NCBI RefSeq assembly: GCF_000422685.1
Contig: NZ_KE383903.1
Coordinates: 1-64,000, forward strand
DNA from: Flavobacterium gelidilacus DSM 15343
GTDB taxonomy: Bacteria; Bacteroidota; Bacteroidia; Flavobacteriales; Flavobacteriaceae
DNA length: 64,000 bases
Direction: 5' to 3'
Positions 42,793-52,180 of the stretch are shown here, piece after piece; positions within the stretch are counted from its first letter, which is position 1; each line of letters opens with the position of its first letter. A program made the translations under genes and the position numbers. The notes under the pieces are model-generated. The model worked only from the letters and a program-made list of their open reading frames with translations, was not told the DNA's origin and did not search any database.

Positions 42793-43704
42793 TTAGTTTT
42801 TTACGAATTTAGATGTTGCAACACCTTCATCAGTTTTAACATTTAACATATAAACACCAGAAGTTAAATCCGAAACATTAATTTCCATTTCAGAATCAAA
42901 TGCATTGTTAATTGTTTTTACTGTTCTTCCATTAATATCAACCATAGTGATTTCATTCACTGATAAACCGTTTTTAACAGATAAGTTTAAAACGTTGTTT
43001 GCTGGATTTGGGTAAATAGAGAAATTATTTGCAAAGAATGATTGAGTACTTGCAACAGCGGTTGTTGTTACTTTAAAATCATCTACTGCAAAACCAAATT
43101 GATCGTCTGATACACAATTAATTGAAAAATAAACTGCTTGCCCATCAAAAGATGCTGGTACAGTGTAAGTATATTGAACCCAATTTATATTTGACGGAAT
43201 AGTAATTGTACCCGCAGATAACAAAGTAATATTTGCAGTAGTGTTTCCAGAAGAAATACCGACTTTAAACTTTTCAGCACCAAAACCAGAATCACAAGCT
43301 TTTGCCCAAAAAGTTAAAACATTTCCTGAAGAACCTAAAGTTATTTGAGGAGATATTAACCAATCATTATTTAATAATGGAGCTGGACTAGCTGCTGCAA
43401 AACATACCATGTGTTTATTACCAGTTCTTGCAGTCCAATTACTTGTTGCTGTTGGTGCTAATGGAGCTACAGTTGTAGTTGCATTAAAAACCTGAAAAGA
43501 TTTTGCAACTCCTGAATTAGGAAATGTTACACCTGTAAAACCGTAAGTGGTTTTTAAGTCAACATCAATAAGAGTCCAATTTCCAACACCTGTAATAGCA
43601 AAATCTGCATAAGTATCGAAAGAATCCTCAAACAATGTTGTTTGAGCAAAATTTGTTGCGTTAACACCTAAAAGTGCTAAACCTAAAAGTAAAGTTTTTT
43701 TCAT
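42793..43704 (-). CDS. T9SS type A sorting-domain protein with choice-of-anchor J domain
   Basis: From the Met at 43704 the protein is 303 aa with signal peptide MKKTLLLGLALLGVNATNFAQ. The middle is a jelly-roll (FEDSFDTYADFAITGVGNW, NDWLISPQITLGSSGNVLTFWAKACD) of the choice-of-anchor J type. The C-terminus FSIYPNPANNVLNLSV...DLTSGVYMLNVKTDEGVATSKFVKN is a type A sorting domain for type IX secretion. It is presumably surface-exposed or secreted; the ligand is unknown. Confidence 0.9.
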   Translation of the reverse strand: MKKTLLLGLALLGVNATNFAQTTLFEDSFDTYADFAITGVGNWTLIDVDLKTTYGFTGVTFPNSGVAKSFQVFNATTTVAPLAPTATSNWTARTGNKHMVCFAAASPAPLLNNDWLISPQITLGSSGNVLTFWAKACDSGFGAEKFKVGISSGNTTANITLLSAGTITIPSNINWVQYTYTVPASFDGQAVYFSINCVSDDQFGFAVDDFKVTTTAVASTQSFFANNFSIYPNPANNVLNLSVKNGLSVNEITMVDINGRTVKTINNAFDSEMEINVSDLTSGVYMLNVKTDEGVATSKFVKN

Positions 43705-43818
43705 AATGTAAAATTTTTGATGAATTAATATATAAATCAAAAATAAGGAATTTAGTTACATAAATAACATTTTAAACCTTTTTTAACAAATTATCTGTTC
43801 TATTATATAAAACATTTC

Positions 43819-43826
43819 TATCTTTG
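43819..43826 (+). promoter_or_regulatory. -7 element TATCTTTG for metK
   Basis: It is an exact TAnnTTTG about 12 bases before the riboswitch, so the transcript would begin just ahead of it. Confidence 0.65.
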
Positions 43827-43838
43827 CCAAACTAAAAT

Positions 43839-43890
43839 TAGAGGAAAAATTTGACTGATTGCAACCTCGTTAAAAAAATGCTAAAGCAGA
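43839..43890 (+). promoter_or_regulatory. SAM-II-like riboswitch upstream of metK
   Basis: GAGG (43841-43844) pairs with CCTC (43865-43868) around a loop ATTTGACTGATTGCAA, followed by an A-rich stretch and TGCTAAAGC (43879-43887); GCA (43861-43863) can pair with TGC (43879-43881) to make the pseudoknot. This order and the sequences GATTGCA and GCTAAAGC match the SAM-II (metA motif) consensus as I remember it. The next gene makes SAM, so feedback control is expected. CTAAAG (43881-43886) also has a complement CTTTAG just downstream, a possible expression switch. Confidence 0.72.
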
Positions 43891-43963
43891 AACTCTCCTT
43901 TAGTATTTGACGCGAACATATCTTTTAAAATTTTCCATATTAAAATAATTAAAATTTTATAAT

Positions 43964-45250
43964 ATGGCATATTTATTTACGTCTGAATCTGTTAGTGAAG
44001 GACATCCAGACAAAGTAGCGGATCAAATTAGTGATGCATTAATTGATAATTTCTTGGCATTTGATCCAGAATCGAAAGTAGCTTGTGAAACTTTAGTAAC
44101 AACTGGTCAAGTAATTTTGGCTGGTGAAGTAAAGTCGAACACCTATCTCGATGTTCAGCAAATTGCAAGAGAAGTAATCCGAAAAATCGGATATACAAAA
44201 AGTGAATACATGTTTGAAGCTGACTCTTGTGGTGTGCTTTCTGCTATTCACGAACAATCTTCTGATATTAATCAAGGAGTTGATAGAGCTAATAAAGAAG
44301 AACAAGGTGCTGGTGACCAAGGAATGATGTTTGGTTACGCAACTAATGAAACTGAGAATTACATGCCTTTAGCATTAGATTTATCTCATGCTTTATTAAT
44401 TGAGTTGGCTAATTTAAGAAGAGAAAATTCTGAGATTACTTATTTACGACCAGATGCGAAATCACAGGTTACTTTAGAATACTCTGACGACAACAAACCT
44501 GTTAGAATTGATGCTATCGTTATCTCTACACAACATGATGACTTTGTTAAACCAAAATCAAGTTCAAGAGCAGATAAAGATGCTGCCAATGATGAAATGT
44601 TGGTAAAAATTAAAAGTGATTTAGTTTCAATTTTAATTCCAAGAATTAAAGCTAAATATCCTCAATACGCTCATTTATTTAATGATGATATTACGTATCA
44701 CATTAACCCAACTGGAGTTTTTGTAATTGGTGGACCTCATGGTGATACTGGCTTAACAGGAAGAAAAATTATCGTTGATACTTATGGTGGAAAAGGAGCT
44801 CATGGTGGTGGTGCTTTTTCTGGAAAAGATCCAAGTAAAGTTGACCGTTCTGCTGCTTATGCAACAAGACATATTGCTAAAAATTTAGTTGCTGCTGGTT
44901 TATGTGACGAAATTTTAGTTCAGGTGTCTTATGCAATTGGTGTTGCAAAACCAACATCAATAAATGTTAATACATACGGAACTTCAAAAGTTAAAATGAC
45001 TGATGGAGAAATTAGTAAAAAAGTTGAAGCTATTTTTGATATGCGTCCTTACTTTATTGAACAACGTTTAAAATTAAGAAATCCAATTTATAGTGAAACG
45101 GCTGCTTATGGTCATATGGGAAGAACTCCAGAAACTGTAACTAAAACTTTTCAATTGCCTAATGGTGAACCAAAAACAGTTACTGTTGAATTATTTACTT
45201 GGGAGAAATTAGATTTTGTTGATAAAGTAAAAGCCGCTTTTAAATTGTAA
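43964..45250 (+). CDS. metK: S-adenosylmethionine synthetase
   Basis: This 428-aa enzyme has [54 protein letters not shown] and [19 protein letters not shown], all MetK signatures. It makes SAM from methionine and ATP. The gene is monocistronic, behind a SAM-II-like riboswitch and ahead of a long bidirectional terminator. Confidence 0.97.
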   Translation: MAYLFTSESVSEGHPDKVADQISDALIDNFLAFDPESKVACETLVTTGQVILAGEVKSNTYLDVQQIAREVIRKIGYTKSEYMFEADSCGVLSAIHEQSSDINQGVDRANKEEQGAGDQGMMFGYATNETENYMPLALDLSHALLIELANLRRENSEITYLRPDAKSQVTLEYSDDNKPVRIDAIVISTQHDDFVKPKSSSRADKDAANDEMLVKIKSDLVSILIPRIKAKYPQYAHLFNDDITYHINPTGVFVIGGPHGDTGLTGRKIIVDTYGGKGAHGGGAFSGKDPSKVDRSAAYATRHIAKNLVAAGLCDEILVQVSYAIGVAKPTSINVNTYGTSKVKMTDGEISKKVEAIFDMRPYFIEQRLKLRNPIYSETAAYGHMGRTPETVTKTFQLPNGEPKTVTVELFTWEKLDFVDKVKAAFKL

Positions 45251-45298
45251 GAGAGTTGAAAGACCGCTTCACTAAAAGAGTGAGATAATGGACTTATA

Positions 45299-45350
45299 AA
45301 TCCATAAAAAAAACCTGATTTAAAATTTTGAATCAGGTTTTTTTATGGAT
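45299..45350. terminator. Bidirectional terminator downstream of metK
   Basis: A stem of about 20 bp (ATCCATAAAAAAAACCTGATT and its complement) with a central A/T loop ends metK and may also end minus-strand transcripts. Confidence 0.88.
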
Positions 45351-45363
45351 TTAGATAATGAAT

Positions 45364-45576
45364 TTATAAATTATATTTCAAACTTAAAATTAAATATCTT
45401 GGTTGCACAAAGTAGCTCGAAAAATTACTAATTCCTCCCAATTGACTAAAACTATTGGTATTTAAAGATTCTGTGTTTAAAATATTTGTTCCAGCTAATT
45501 TATATTCCCATTTGCTGTCTTTCTTTTGATAAATTAAACTTGCACTTAAAAAATCGAATTCATTGTCTATCTTCTT
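45364..45576 (-). pseudogene. Remnant C-terminus of an outer-membrane beta-barrel paralog
   Basis: The reverse strand reads about 70 codons ending SNFSSYFVQPRYLILSLKYNL and a stop, nearly matching the last 70 residues of the 906-aa protein at 46018-48738 (e.g. FDFLSASLIYQKKDSKWEYK is shared exactly). Upstream of KIDNEFD the similarity stops and there is no start codon. It is therefore a decayed duplicate tail, 0.6 kb from the intact copy, with a small secreted-protein gene between them. Confidence 0.85.
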
Positions 45577-45662
45577 TGATATATTTAAAATAAATATATT
45601 TTGTTGTAAATTTTTATTTTTGTAGCTTCGTATATTAATATTAATTAATAAAAACTTTAATT

Positions 45663-45953
45663 ATGAAAAAAATTTTTAATTTATCATTTGTCTTAATTTT
45701 CACGAGTGCATTTGCAGTAAATCCTTTGTATAAAAATCAAAACATTAAAAATTATTTAATCCCCAAAAATCCAATCTGTGACGATAATTATCTTTTTGAG
45801 GTTTCAAACGCTGATTATGCTTATTATTGGTTATCCACTTATCCTCCTTCAAACGCAAATCAATGGTATTATGATACTATCTGGGCAAATTACACTCAAG
45901 CACTCAGTCAAGCTTCACAAAACAGAAAAGACTGTAATAGGTCAACACAATAA
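45663..45953 (+). CDS. Small secreted hypothetical protein
   Basis: This 96-aa protein has a signal peptide (MKKIFNLSFVLIFTSAFA) and a short mature part rich in Tyr, Trp and Asn (NADYAYYWLSTYPPSNANQWYYD) with two cysteines (Cys39 and Cys91) that could form a disulfide. I recognise no family. It lies alone, on the strand opposite to the barrel gene and its duplicated tail, and is convergent with the barrel gene through a shared hairpin. It may be a recent insertion between the duplicated ends. Confidence 0.65.
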   Translation: MKKIFNLSFVLIFTSAFAVNPLYKNQNIKNYLIPKNPICDDNYLFEVSNADYAYYWLSTYPPSNANQWYYDTIWANYTQALSQASQNRKDCNRSTQ

Positions 45954-45964
45954 ATTTATGAATT

Positions 45965-46006
45965 AGGTCTTTTAAATATGTTTAAATGATATTATTTAAA
46001 AGACCT
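45965..46006. terminator. Convergent terminator hairpin
   Basis: AGGTCTTTTAAAT (45965-45977) pairs perfectly with ATTTAAAAGACCT (45994-46006), between the small secreted-protein gene and the barrel gene. Confidence 0.75.
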
Positions 46007-46017
46007 TAATTATTAAT

Positions 46018-48738
46018 TTATAAATTATACTTTAAACTCAATATTATAAATTTTGGCTGCACAAAATAGCTCGAAAAATTACTTATACCAGCTAACTGAT
46101 TAAAACTGTTGTTGTTTAAAGCTTCAGTATTAAGTAAATTTGTTCCAGATATTTTATATTCCCATTTACTGTCTTTTTTCTGATAAATTAAACTTGCACT
46201 TAAGAAATCAAATTCGTTATCTATGGTTTTTGCTTTATTTCTATTGTGATTATATGTGTAATCTGAAACAAACGAAAAAGCATTTAAAAAGAAGTATTCT
46301 AACCCAACAGAAGGGCTATCTGTAAAAAAAGTATCTGTAAAGTTATCATTTATTGTGTAAACATAACCTAAAGACAAGTTTGGAGCATTTTTAAAATTAG
46401 TAGAAAATTTTGCATTATAACTTTGTGTAAATGATTCTGTAGTTTGAATTTGGTCTGGTTGAGATGGAAAAACACGAATGTTGTTGAATTTACCCCAATT
46501 GAAACTACCACCGACAGATGCTTTGTAGTGTTTTAAAAAAGAACGACCGTAACCAAATATACCAAAAATTGTTTCATCGGCAAAATTAGAAGGCAAATTA
46601 ACAGAAGATGTAGTTTGAAAAACACTATTTAACAGAGCTTTGTTCTTAATAGGATTAACTTGTTTATTATATGCTAAATTAGCAAAAATATTTTCGAAAT
46701 TAAACATGTTATATTTAAAATATCGAATAGTATGACTTTGTGATAAAGAATTTTCTAGATTACGATTTCCACTGAATAAACTGTTGTAATTAGAAAAAAT
46801 ATAGCCCTCAGCAAGTCTTGTAATATCGGTGAAATTATTTTGCAAACTATACTCGTATGTTAAAGTTTCCGATTTTTTAATATCATATTTTACATAAAAA
46901 TCTGGCAGAATACGATTAAAATTCATTGAATTTGAAGAGCCCAATTGTGTGTCTTTTGTGATGTAATTGTGAACACTAAATCCTGGATTAAATGTAAATT
47001 TTCCTGTAATGAACTTATAATGCAGACCAACAAATGTATCATTAAATGCAAAATTCACTTGGTTTTTTGTGTCAATTGTAGAAAGTGTATTTATATCTTC
47101 TTTTACCGATTGGTTATCTAATATTTGAAAAATATCTGAATTAAAATTTTGATATGAATACGTGTTTCCAATAGTCACATTAATATTACTTTTTGGAGTA
47201 AGCATATAATAATAATCCCCTTTTAAATCAATTTTATTGGTTTTAATAAATCTGTTTTGATTGATGTTATATGGTGAAACATCTGGGATTTGCGTATCAA
47301 AAACTAAAACTGGGAAAGGGTTATTCGCTAAAATGGCATTATAAAACGGATCTTCTTCTTGGTATAAATGTTGCGTTTCAAAAGCTAAAACGTTTTTACT
47401 ATCTAATGTATAATAGTAATTGAAGTTTTGATTTAAAGAAACTGGATTTTGTTTTTTATTGGTATCAATATTTCCAATTACATTTGAGTTAGAATTTTGA
47501 TTTTCAACTTGGTCAGAAAATTTTACTAAAACGTCATAATCTACATGCAATTTATCAGAAGGAACATAACTTGTACTTAACTTCAATAAAGTTTGTGTTG
47601 TAGTCTGATTTGACAAATCTGTTCTAGTTTCATCTTCTAAACCATTTTCATTTGGTCTGTCTGTGATGGATAAATTTTTAGTAGCTGTTTTATTTCCTAA
47701 AACGATTCCGAAACCACTAAAAGTTAGAGCTTTTGAAGGATTATAACTAAAATTAGCAGCTCCAAATTTTGTATCAATATTTAAGGCTTGATTGTTGTTT
47801 AAGTTTCCAATTCCTAGATCATTTGAAGAAACGTTGAAATTTGAACCTCCTTTTCGCATCATATTTTTAAATCCTCCAGTAAATTTGAAATAATCCCTTG
47901 TGGTTAAAGGCAATTCACCAATATTATTGAAATTACTTATTACATTCACACTAAATTTCGGATTGTAATAAAACAACTTGGGATTTATTAAATAGCGATC
48001 TTCTGTATCCCATGCTCCAGCGCCAGCCGTAACATCTCCAAACCAAAAGTTCTTTTTCCCTTCTTTTAATTTTATGTTTATAGCAACGTTTTCTTCGTTA
48101 TTTTCTAACCCTTTTAAGTTAGAAACCTCGTTATAATTTCTTAAAACCTGAATTTTATCTAATGCATTTGCTGGAATGTTTTTAGTAGCAATTTTTGTAT
48201 CACCATCAAAAAAATCTTTCCCTTCAACCATTACTTTTTGGACTGATTTTCCTTCCACCGTAATATTCCCATCTGCATCAACTTCTACTCCTGGTAATTT
48301 TTTTAAAACATCTTCAAGCTTACGTTCAGTACCATTCGTAAAAGAATCTGAATTATATATAATAGTATCTCCAGAAATCGAAACTGGCATTACATAGACT
48401 AATTCTACTTCTTTTAGCATGTTTCCTTCTTTTAAGACTATGTTGTAATTCATAGTTTTATCAGTAGTTGTTACTTGCTTTTCTTGTGAATTATAACCAA
48501 TATAACTAATCTTTAAAGTATATGGCGTATTGGCATTAAGGTTAAGTTGGTATTTTCCAGCATCATTAGTAATTGCATAGGCATCCATAGCTTTTGTAGT
48601 ATTGTTAATTGCCATAACATTAGCCATTTCTAATGCCACTCCAGTTGTGTCTTTAACTGTACCTTCAAATCGAATGTTTTGAGAAATGGCACTCATTGAA
48701 AGTGTCATTGTCAAAATGAAAAGTAATTTTTTCATCAA
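46018..48738 (-). CDS. Outer-membrane beta-barrel protein with carboxypeptidase-regulatory-like domain
   Basis: This 906-aa protein has a signal peptide (MKKLLFILTMTLSMSAISQ), a CarboxypepD_reg-like domain at about 22-110 (GTVKDTTGVALEMANVMAINN), a plug-like region (KLEDVLKKLPGVEVDADGNITVEGKSVQKVMVEG) and a large barrel ending in aromatic residues (SLKYNL). This is the TonB-receptor-like barrel family common in Bacteroidetes; a TonB box is not obvious. It begins 30 bp after a GLPGLI gene and is preceded by a second, so the three probably form one operon. Its final 70 residues have a duplicate at 45364-45576. Confidence 0.88.
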   Translation of the reverse strand: MMKKLLFILTMTLSMSAISQNIRFEGTVKDTTGVALEMANVMAINNTTKAMDAYAITNDAGKYQLNLNANTPYTLKISYIGYNSQEKQVTTTDKTMNYNIVLKEGNMLKEVELVYVMPVSISGDTIIYNSDSFTNGTERKLEDVLKKLPGVEVDADGNITVEGKSVQKVMVEGKDFFDGDTKIATKNIPANALDKIQVLRNYNEVSNLKGLENNEENVAINIKLKEGKKNFWFGDVTAGAGAWDTEDRYLINPKLFYYNPKFSVNVISNFNNIGELPLTTRDYFKFTGGFKNMMRKGGSNFNVSSNDLGIGNLNNNQALNIDTKFGAANFSYNPSKALTFSGFGIVLGNKTATKNLSITDRPNENGLEDETRTDLSNQTTTQTLLKLSTSYVPSDKLHVDYDVLVKFSDQVENQNSNSNVIGNIDTNKKQNPVSLNQNFNYYYTLDSKNVLAFETQHLYQEEDPFYNAILANNPFPVLVFDTQIPDVSPYNINQNRFIKTNKIDLKGDYYYMLTPKSNINVTIGNTYSYQNFNSDIFQILDNQSVKEDINTLSTIDTKNQVNFAFNDTFVGLHYKFITGKFTFNPGFSVHNYITKDTQLGSSNSMNFNRILPDFYVKYDIKKSETLTYEYSLQNNFTDITRLAEGYIFSNYNSLFSGNRNLENSLSQSHTIRYFKYNMFNFENIFANLAYNKQVNPIKNKALLNSVFQTTSSVNLPSNFADETIFGIFGYGRSFLKHYKASVGGSFNWGKFNNIRVFPSQPDQIQTTESFTQSYNAKFSTNFKNAPNLSLGYVYTINDNFTDTFFTDSPSVGLEYFFLNAFSFVSDYTYNHNRNKAKTIDNEFDFLSASLIYQKKDSKWEYKISGTNLLNTEALNNNSFNQLAGISNFSSYFVQPKFIILSLKYNL

Positions 48739-48768
48739 ATTTATTTTAGTTTGTATTTTTTTGTTTGA

Positions 48769-49596
48769 TTAATTCATTTTTATTTCAATAGCACCATTTT
48801 CATTCATCATGCTATTCATTTTGTCTTCTTGAATTTTATTAAATTCTTTTTGAGTTACTTTTTTACCGTTTTTTGGAGCTTTTATTTCTATTTTCTCTTT
48901 TGGATTTATTACAATTTTAGAACATAAAAGCGTTGTATTTCCATCGTGTAATTCTAAAATTAATCCTGGTAAACCCCAAAATTCTCTCGGTCCATTTGAT
49001 ACTGGAATTTCCATTGTGTACCAAGCTTCGATTATTTCGTCTTTTGGTTCACTAATAGTCATAAAACTGGTTTTATTCTCTTCTTGTTTTTTCTTAAATT
49101 CTTCGTATTCCTCAATATCTTCTTCTGTAACTGGAATTATAATTTGAGCTTTATTGCAAGTATAATTACCAATTTTCTTTTGTTCTTCTGTAATTTTCCA
49201 ATCAAATTTCTCTAATGAATCTGTTATTAAAAATTCTTTTCCAAAAATATCATTGTTGTTAATGAATTGTTTGTTTTTAAAATTTTTATAATATTTTGAA
49301 TTATTTCCTCCCGAATAACCCATTGAAATTCTATTACCTGAAGGGTTTGGCGCATCTAATTTTTCTTCTTCAGCATAAACAGATTCAAAATTTGTAAAGG
49401 TTAGAATGTAATTTTTCTCAAATGCTTTTTTCATTTTCTCCATCATTTTTTCTTTAATGTCTGGAGTAATTCCTTCACCACTAATATTAAAATCTTTTAT
49501 TTGAGTTTGTGAAGAATAATAAGCAATTCCTTGAAAATTCTGTGACAAAACATTAGTGATAATGAAAGAAAAAAGTACAATTAATAAGTTTTTCAT
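48769..49596 (-). CDS. GLPGLI family protein, copy 2
   Basis: This 275-aa exported protein (signal MKNLLIVLFSFIITNVLSQ) carries the motif that names the family, FWGLPGLILELHDGNTTLLC, near residue 215, and the segment AYYSSQTQIKDFNISGEG. GLPGLI proteins of unknown function are usually encoded beside outer-membrane barrels, as here. It is a tandem paralog of the next gene. Confidence 0.9.
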   Translation of the reverse strand: MKNLLIVLFSFIITNVLSQNFQGIAYYSSQTQIKDFNISGEGITPDIKEKMMEKMKKAFEKNYILTFTNFESVYAEEEKLDAPNPSGNRISMGYSGGNNSKYYKNFKNKQFINNNDIFGKEFLITDSLEKFDWKITEEQKKIGNYTCNKAQIIIPVTEEDIEEYEEFKKKQEENKTSFMTISEPKDEIIEAWYTMEIPVSNGPREFWGLPGLILELHDGNTTLLCSKIVINPKEKIEIKAPKNGKKVTQKEFNKIQEDKMNSMMNENGAIEIKMN

Positions 49597-49621
49597 TTGA
49601 TAGATTTATTTATTTTATTTG

Positions 49622-50533
49622 TTAAAATCCTCTTCCTCTTCCACCACCTTGACCGCGGTACATCTCTCTCATTTCTTCCATTTTCTTGGTAACCGTATCA
49701 TCGTACTCTTTTTGCGATACAACTTTTCCTGTTTTAGGAGCTTTTATGTCTGCTTTCTCTTTTACGTTTAAAGCAATTTTTGAGCACAATAAAATTGTAG
49801 TTCCGTCATTAACTTCTAGAATTAATCCAGGTAAACCCCAGTATTTATCTGGCCCTTGGTTAATAGGAATTTCAGGTGCATACCAAGCTATTATAGTTTT
49901 CTCTTTAATTTGCTCAATATCTTCCATAAAGTTGGTTTTCTTATTTGCATCTGTAGAATCCTTTGCTTTAGCTGCTTTTTCTTTTTCTTTTTCTTCTTTC
50001 GCTTTATCTTTATCATCTCCACGCATTCTAAAGTTTCTAAAATCTGTAGCATCTGTAGCTATAACCGCAGTTGCTTTATAACAAGTATACTCACCAATTT
50101 TTTTAGTTTCGGCAGTCATTTGCCATTTATAACTTGGCAAACTGTCTTTAATTAGAAATTCTTTTCCAAAAAATTCTTTGTCAACTGAGTACATTTTTTC
50201 TTTAACATTTTTATATTGAGTTCCGCCTCCACCCATCATGGAAGACATCATTCTTCCACCACCACCATTTTGCCCTGGTGCATCTAATTTTTCTTCCTCT
50301 TTATAGATTGAAGCTGATTTATCAAAGTTTAAAACAAAAGTCTTTTCAAACATTTTTTTCATTCTTTCTTCAATATTTGCTTTCATGTCTGGCGTAATTT
50401 CTCTGTTACCTCCAAAATTTTTCATCATTTCTGCTGTACTTGTTTTTGACTCATAAACAGCCAAACCCTGAAATTCTTGCGCTTGCATGAAAGTTGTTAC
50501 TAAAAACAATGCAGTTAAAATTGTATTTTTCAT
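49622..50533 (-). CDS. GLPGLI family protein, copy 1
   Basis: This 303-aa paralog has a signal peptide (MKNTILTALFLVTTFMQAQ), YWGLPGLILEVNDGTTILLC near residue 230, and a Gly-rich C-terminus (MYRGQGGGRGRGF). A Lys/Glu/Ala-rich charged insert (DKAKEEKEKEKAAKAKDS) distinguishes it from copy 2. It heads the run GLPGLI-GLPGLI-barrel. Confidence 0.9.
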   Translation of the reverse strand: MKNTILTALFLVTTFMQAQEFQGLAVYESKTSTAEMMKNFGGNREITPDMKANIEERMKKMFEKTFVLNFDKSASIYKEEEKLDAPGQNGGGGRMMSSMMGGGGTQYKNVKEKMYSVDKEFFGKEFLIKDSLPSYKWQMTAETKKIGEYTCYKATAVIATDATDFRNFRMRGDDKDKAKEEKEKEKAAKAKDSTDANKKTNFMEDIEQIKEKTIIAWYAPEIPINQGPDKYWGLPGLILEVNDGTTILLCSKIALNVKEKADIKAPKTGKVVSQKEYDDTVTKKMEEMREMYRGQGGGRGRGF

Positions 50534-50712
50534 TTTTATATAGTTTTCTATTAATTACACTTATGAAAGGGAATATTCTTGTGTTAAATTTATTTTTAAA
50601 TAATTTCCTATAGTTTAGACTTCTAAATGCGAATTTTGTTACATCTAAAAATCAAAATGTTCTGTTAAAAACCTATCTTTAGACTTTAAATTTTCAAAAA
50701 GGTTTAATTGAA

Positions 50713-51510
50713 ATGAAAAAAATAAAAAAAGTTGTTTTTTTGATTATACTATTTTCATGTATTCCTATGTGGACGCAAGAAGTAATCAAACCAATACTAA
50801 TAGATTCCTTAGAAGTAAAAACTGATAATTATATTGGAAAAGACAATTTAAAAAATGATTATTTTTCTTTTAAAAACGTTATCAAAAAAAGAAATAGTAG
50901 TCAAGAATACGAATATCAAAACTTGTCTTTGGGAAAAATAAAAGGCATTTGCATTACCAATCCTTTACAAGTTGTCGTTTTTTATGAAGATTTTAATTCA
51001 CTAGTTTTATTGGACAATCAATTAAATGAAACCCAGCAAATCAATGCAAATAGGTTTGAAACTCCTATTAAAATTGAAGCCTTTGGATTAGCTAGTCAAA
51101 ATCAGGTTTGGCTATATGATGGTTTTTTACAAAAGATTAGTTTGTATAATTTCAAAACTAATACAATTAAAATAATTTCAACACCAATTACTGAAAAAAT
51201 AAAAGATTATCATAGTGATTATAATTATTTTTATTGGATTAATGAATCTAATACACTTTATAGTATTTCAATTTTTGGAAAGATAAAAACATTGGGAAAT
51301 ATTCCTGATTATGATACAATTCAAGTTATAGATGAAACCAACTATATTATCAAATTAAATAATGAATTACTTTACTTCAATAGTAACAAGCCTTTAGGAC
51401 AAAAAATTGATTTAAATAAAAAAAGCTTCACCAATTTTTTCTATACCAACGGAATTTTATCTATTTTTACAGACAATCAAATTATTAATTATAAAATAGA
51501 TTTACCATAA
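50713..51510 (+). CDS. Exported hypothetical beta-rich protein
   Basis: This 265-aa protein has an N-terminal signal (MKKIKKVVFLIILFSCIPMWTQ; a Cys at 16 makes a lipoprotein possible) and repeated strands with FxxxxxVWLYDGFLQKISLYNFKTNT, suggesting a small propeller. I recognise no named family. It shares one base of overlap with the deoxynucleoside kinase gene, implying cotranscription. Confidence 0.75.
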   Translation: MKKIKKVVFLIILFSCIPMWTQEVIKPILIDSLEVKTDNYIGKDNLKNDYFSFKNVIKKRNSSQEYEYQNLSLGKIKGICITNPLQVVVFYEDFNSLVLLDNQLNETQQINANRFETPIKIEAFGLASQNQVWLYDGFLQKISLYNFKTNTIKIISTPITEKIKDYHSDYNYFYWINESNTLYSISIFGKIKTLGNIPDYDTIQVIDETNYIIKLNNELLYFNSNKPLGQKIDLNKKSFTNFFYTNGILSIFTDNQIINYKIDLP

Positions 51511-52124
51511 TGCATGTAGCTATAGCAGGAAATATTGGAGCAGGTAAAACAACTTTAACCAAGTTATTAGCCAAGCAATTTAAGTGGGAACCTCATTATG
51601 AAGATGTTGTTGACAATCCGTATTTAGATGATTTTTATCACCAAATGGAACGTTGGAGCTTTAATTTGCAGATATACTTCTTAAATAGTCGTTTTCGTCA
51701 AGTATTACAAATTCGTGAAAGCGGAAAAAAAATCATTCAAGATAGAACCATTTATGAAGATGCACATATTTTCGCACCCAATCTTCATGCAATGGGATTA
51801 ATGACTAATAGAGATTTCAACAATTACAGTTCATTATTTGATTTAATGGAAGGTTTAGTTGGACCACCTGATTTATTAATTTATTTGAGAAGCTCTATTC
51901 CTAATTTAGTAAACCAAATTCACAAGAGAGGAAGAGAATATGAAAACACAATATCAATTGATTATTTAAGTCGATTGAATGAACGTTACGAAGCGTGGAT
52001 TCATAAATACGACAAAGGAAAATTATTAATTATTGATGTTGACAACATGGATTATGTAAACAATCCAGAAGATTTAGGAGAAATTGTCAACAGAATTAAT
52101 GCAGAAATAAACGGATTATTTTAG
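51510..52124 (+). CDS. Deoxynucleoside kinase
   Basis: This 204-aa P-loop kinase begins MHVAIAGNIGAGKTTLTKLL, with YEDVVDNPYLDDFY, QDRTIYEDAHIF (base and catalytic region) and LIYLRSSIPNLVNQIHKRGREYE (LID). It phosphorylates deoxyribonucleosides for salvage; substrate preference (dA/dG/dC) cannot be read from the sequence. It is followed by a strong terminator. Confidence 0.92.
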   Translation: MHVAIAGNIGAGKTTLTKLLAKQFKWEPHYEDVVDNPYLDDFYHQMERWSFNLQIYFLNSRFRQVLQIRESGKKIIQDRTIYEDAHIFAPNLHAMGLMTNRDFNNYSSLFDLMEGLVGPPDLLIYLRSSIPNLVNQIHKRGREYENTISIDYLSRLNERYEAWIHKYDKGKLLIIDVDNMDYVNNPEDLGEIVNRINAEINGLF

Positions 52125-52132
52125 TCCAAACG

Positions 52133-52157
52133 AAACCTCTTAATTGAGGTTTTTTTA
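52133..52157 (+). terminator. Terminator after deoxynucleoside kinase
   Basis: AAACCTC (52133-52139) pairs with GAGGTTT (52146-52152), then a T-run. Confidence 0.85.
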
Positions 52158-52180
52158 TAGTATAAATTTAAAACACAAAT

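Noticed and set aside
49856..50155. Plus-strand ORF of 99 aa rich in Phe, Cys and Ile
   Set aside because: It is the antisense of the Lys/Glu-rich insert of a GLPGLI gene; the low-complexity composition reflects the opposite strand.
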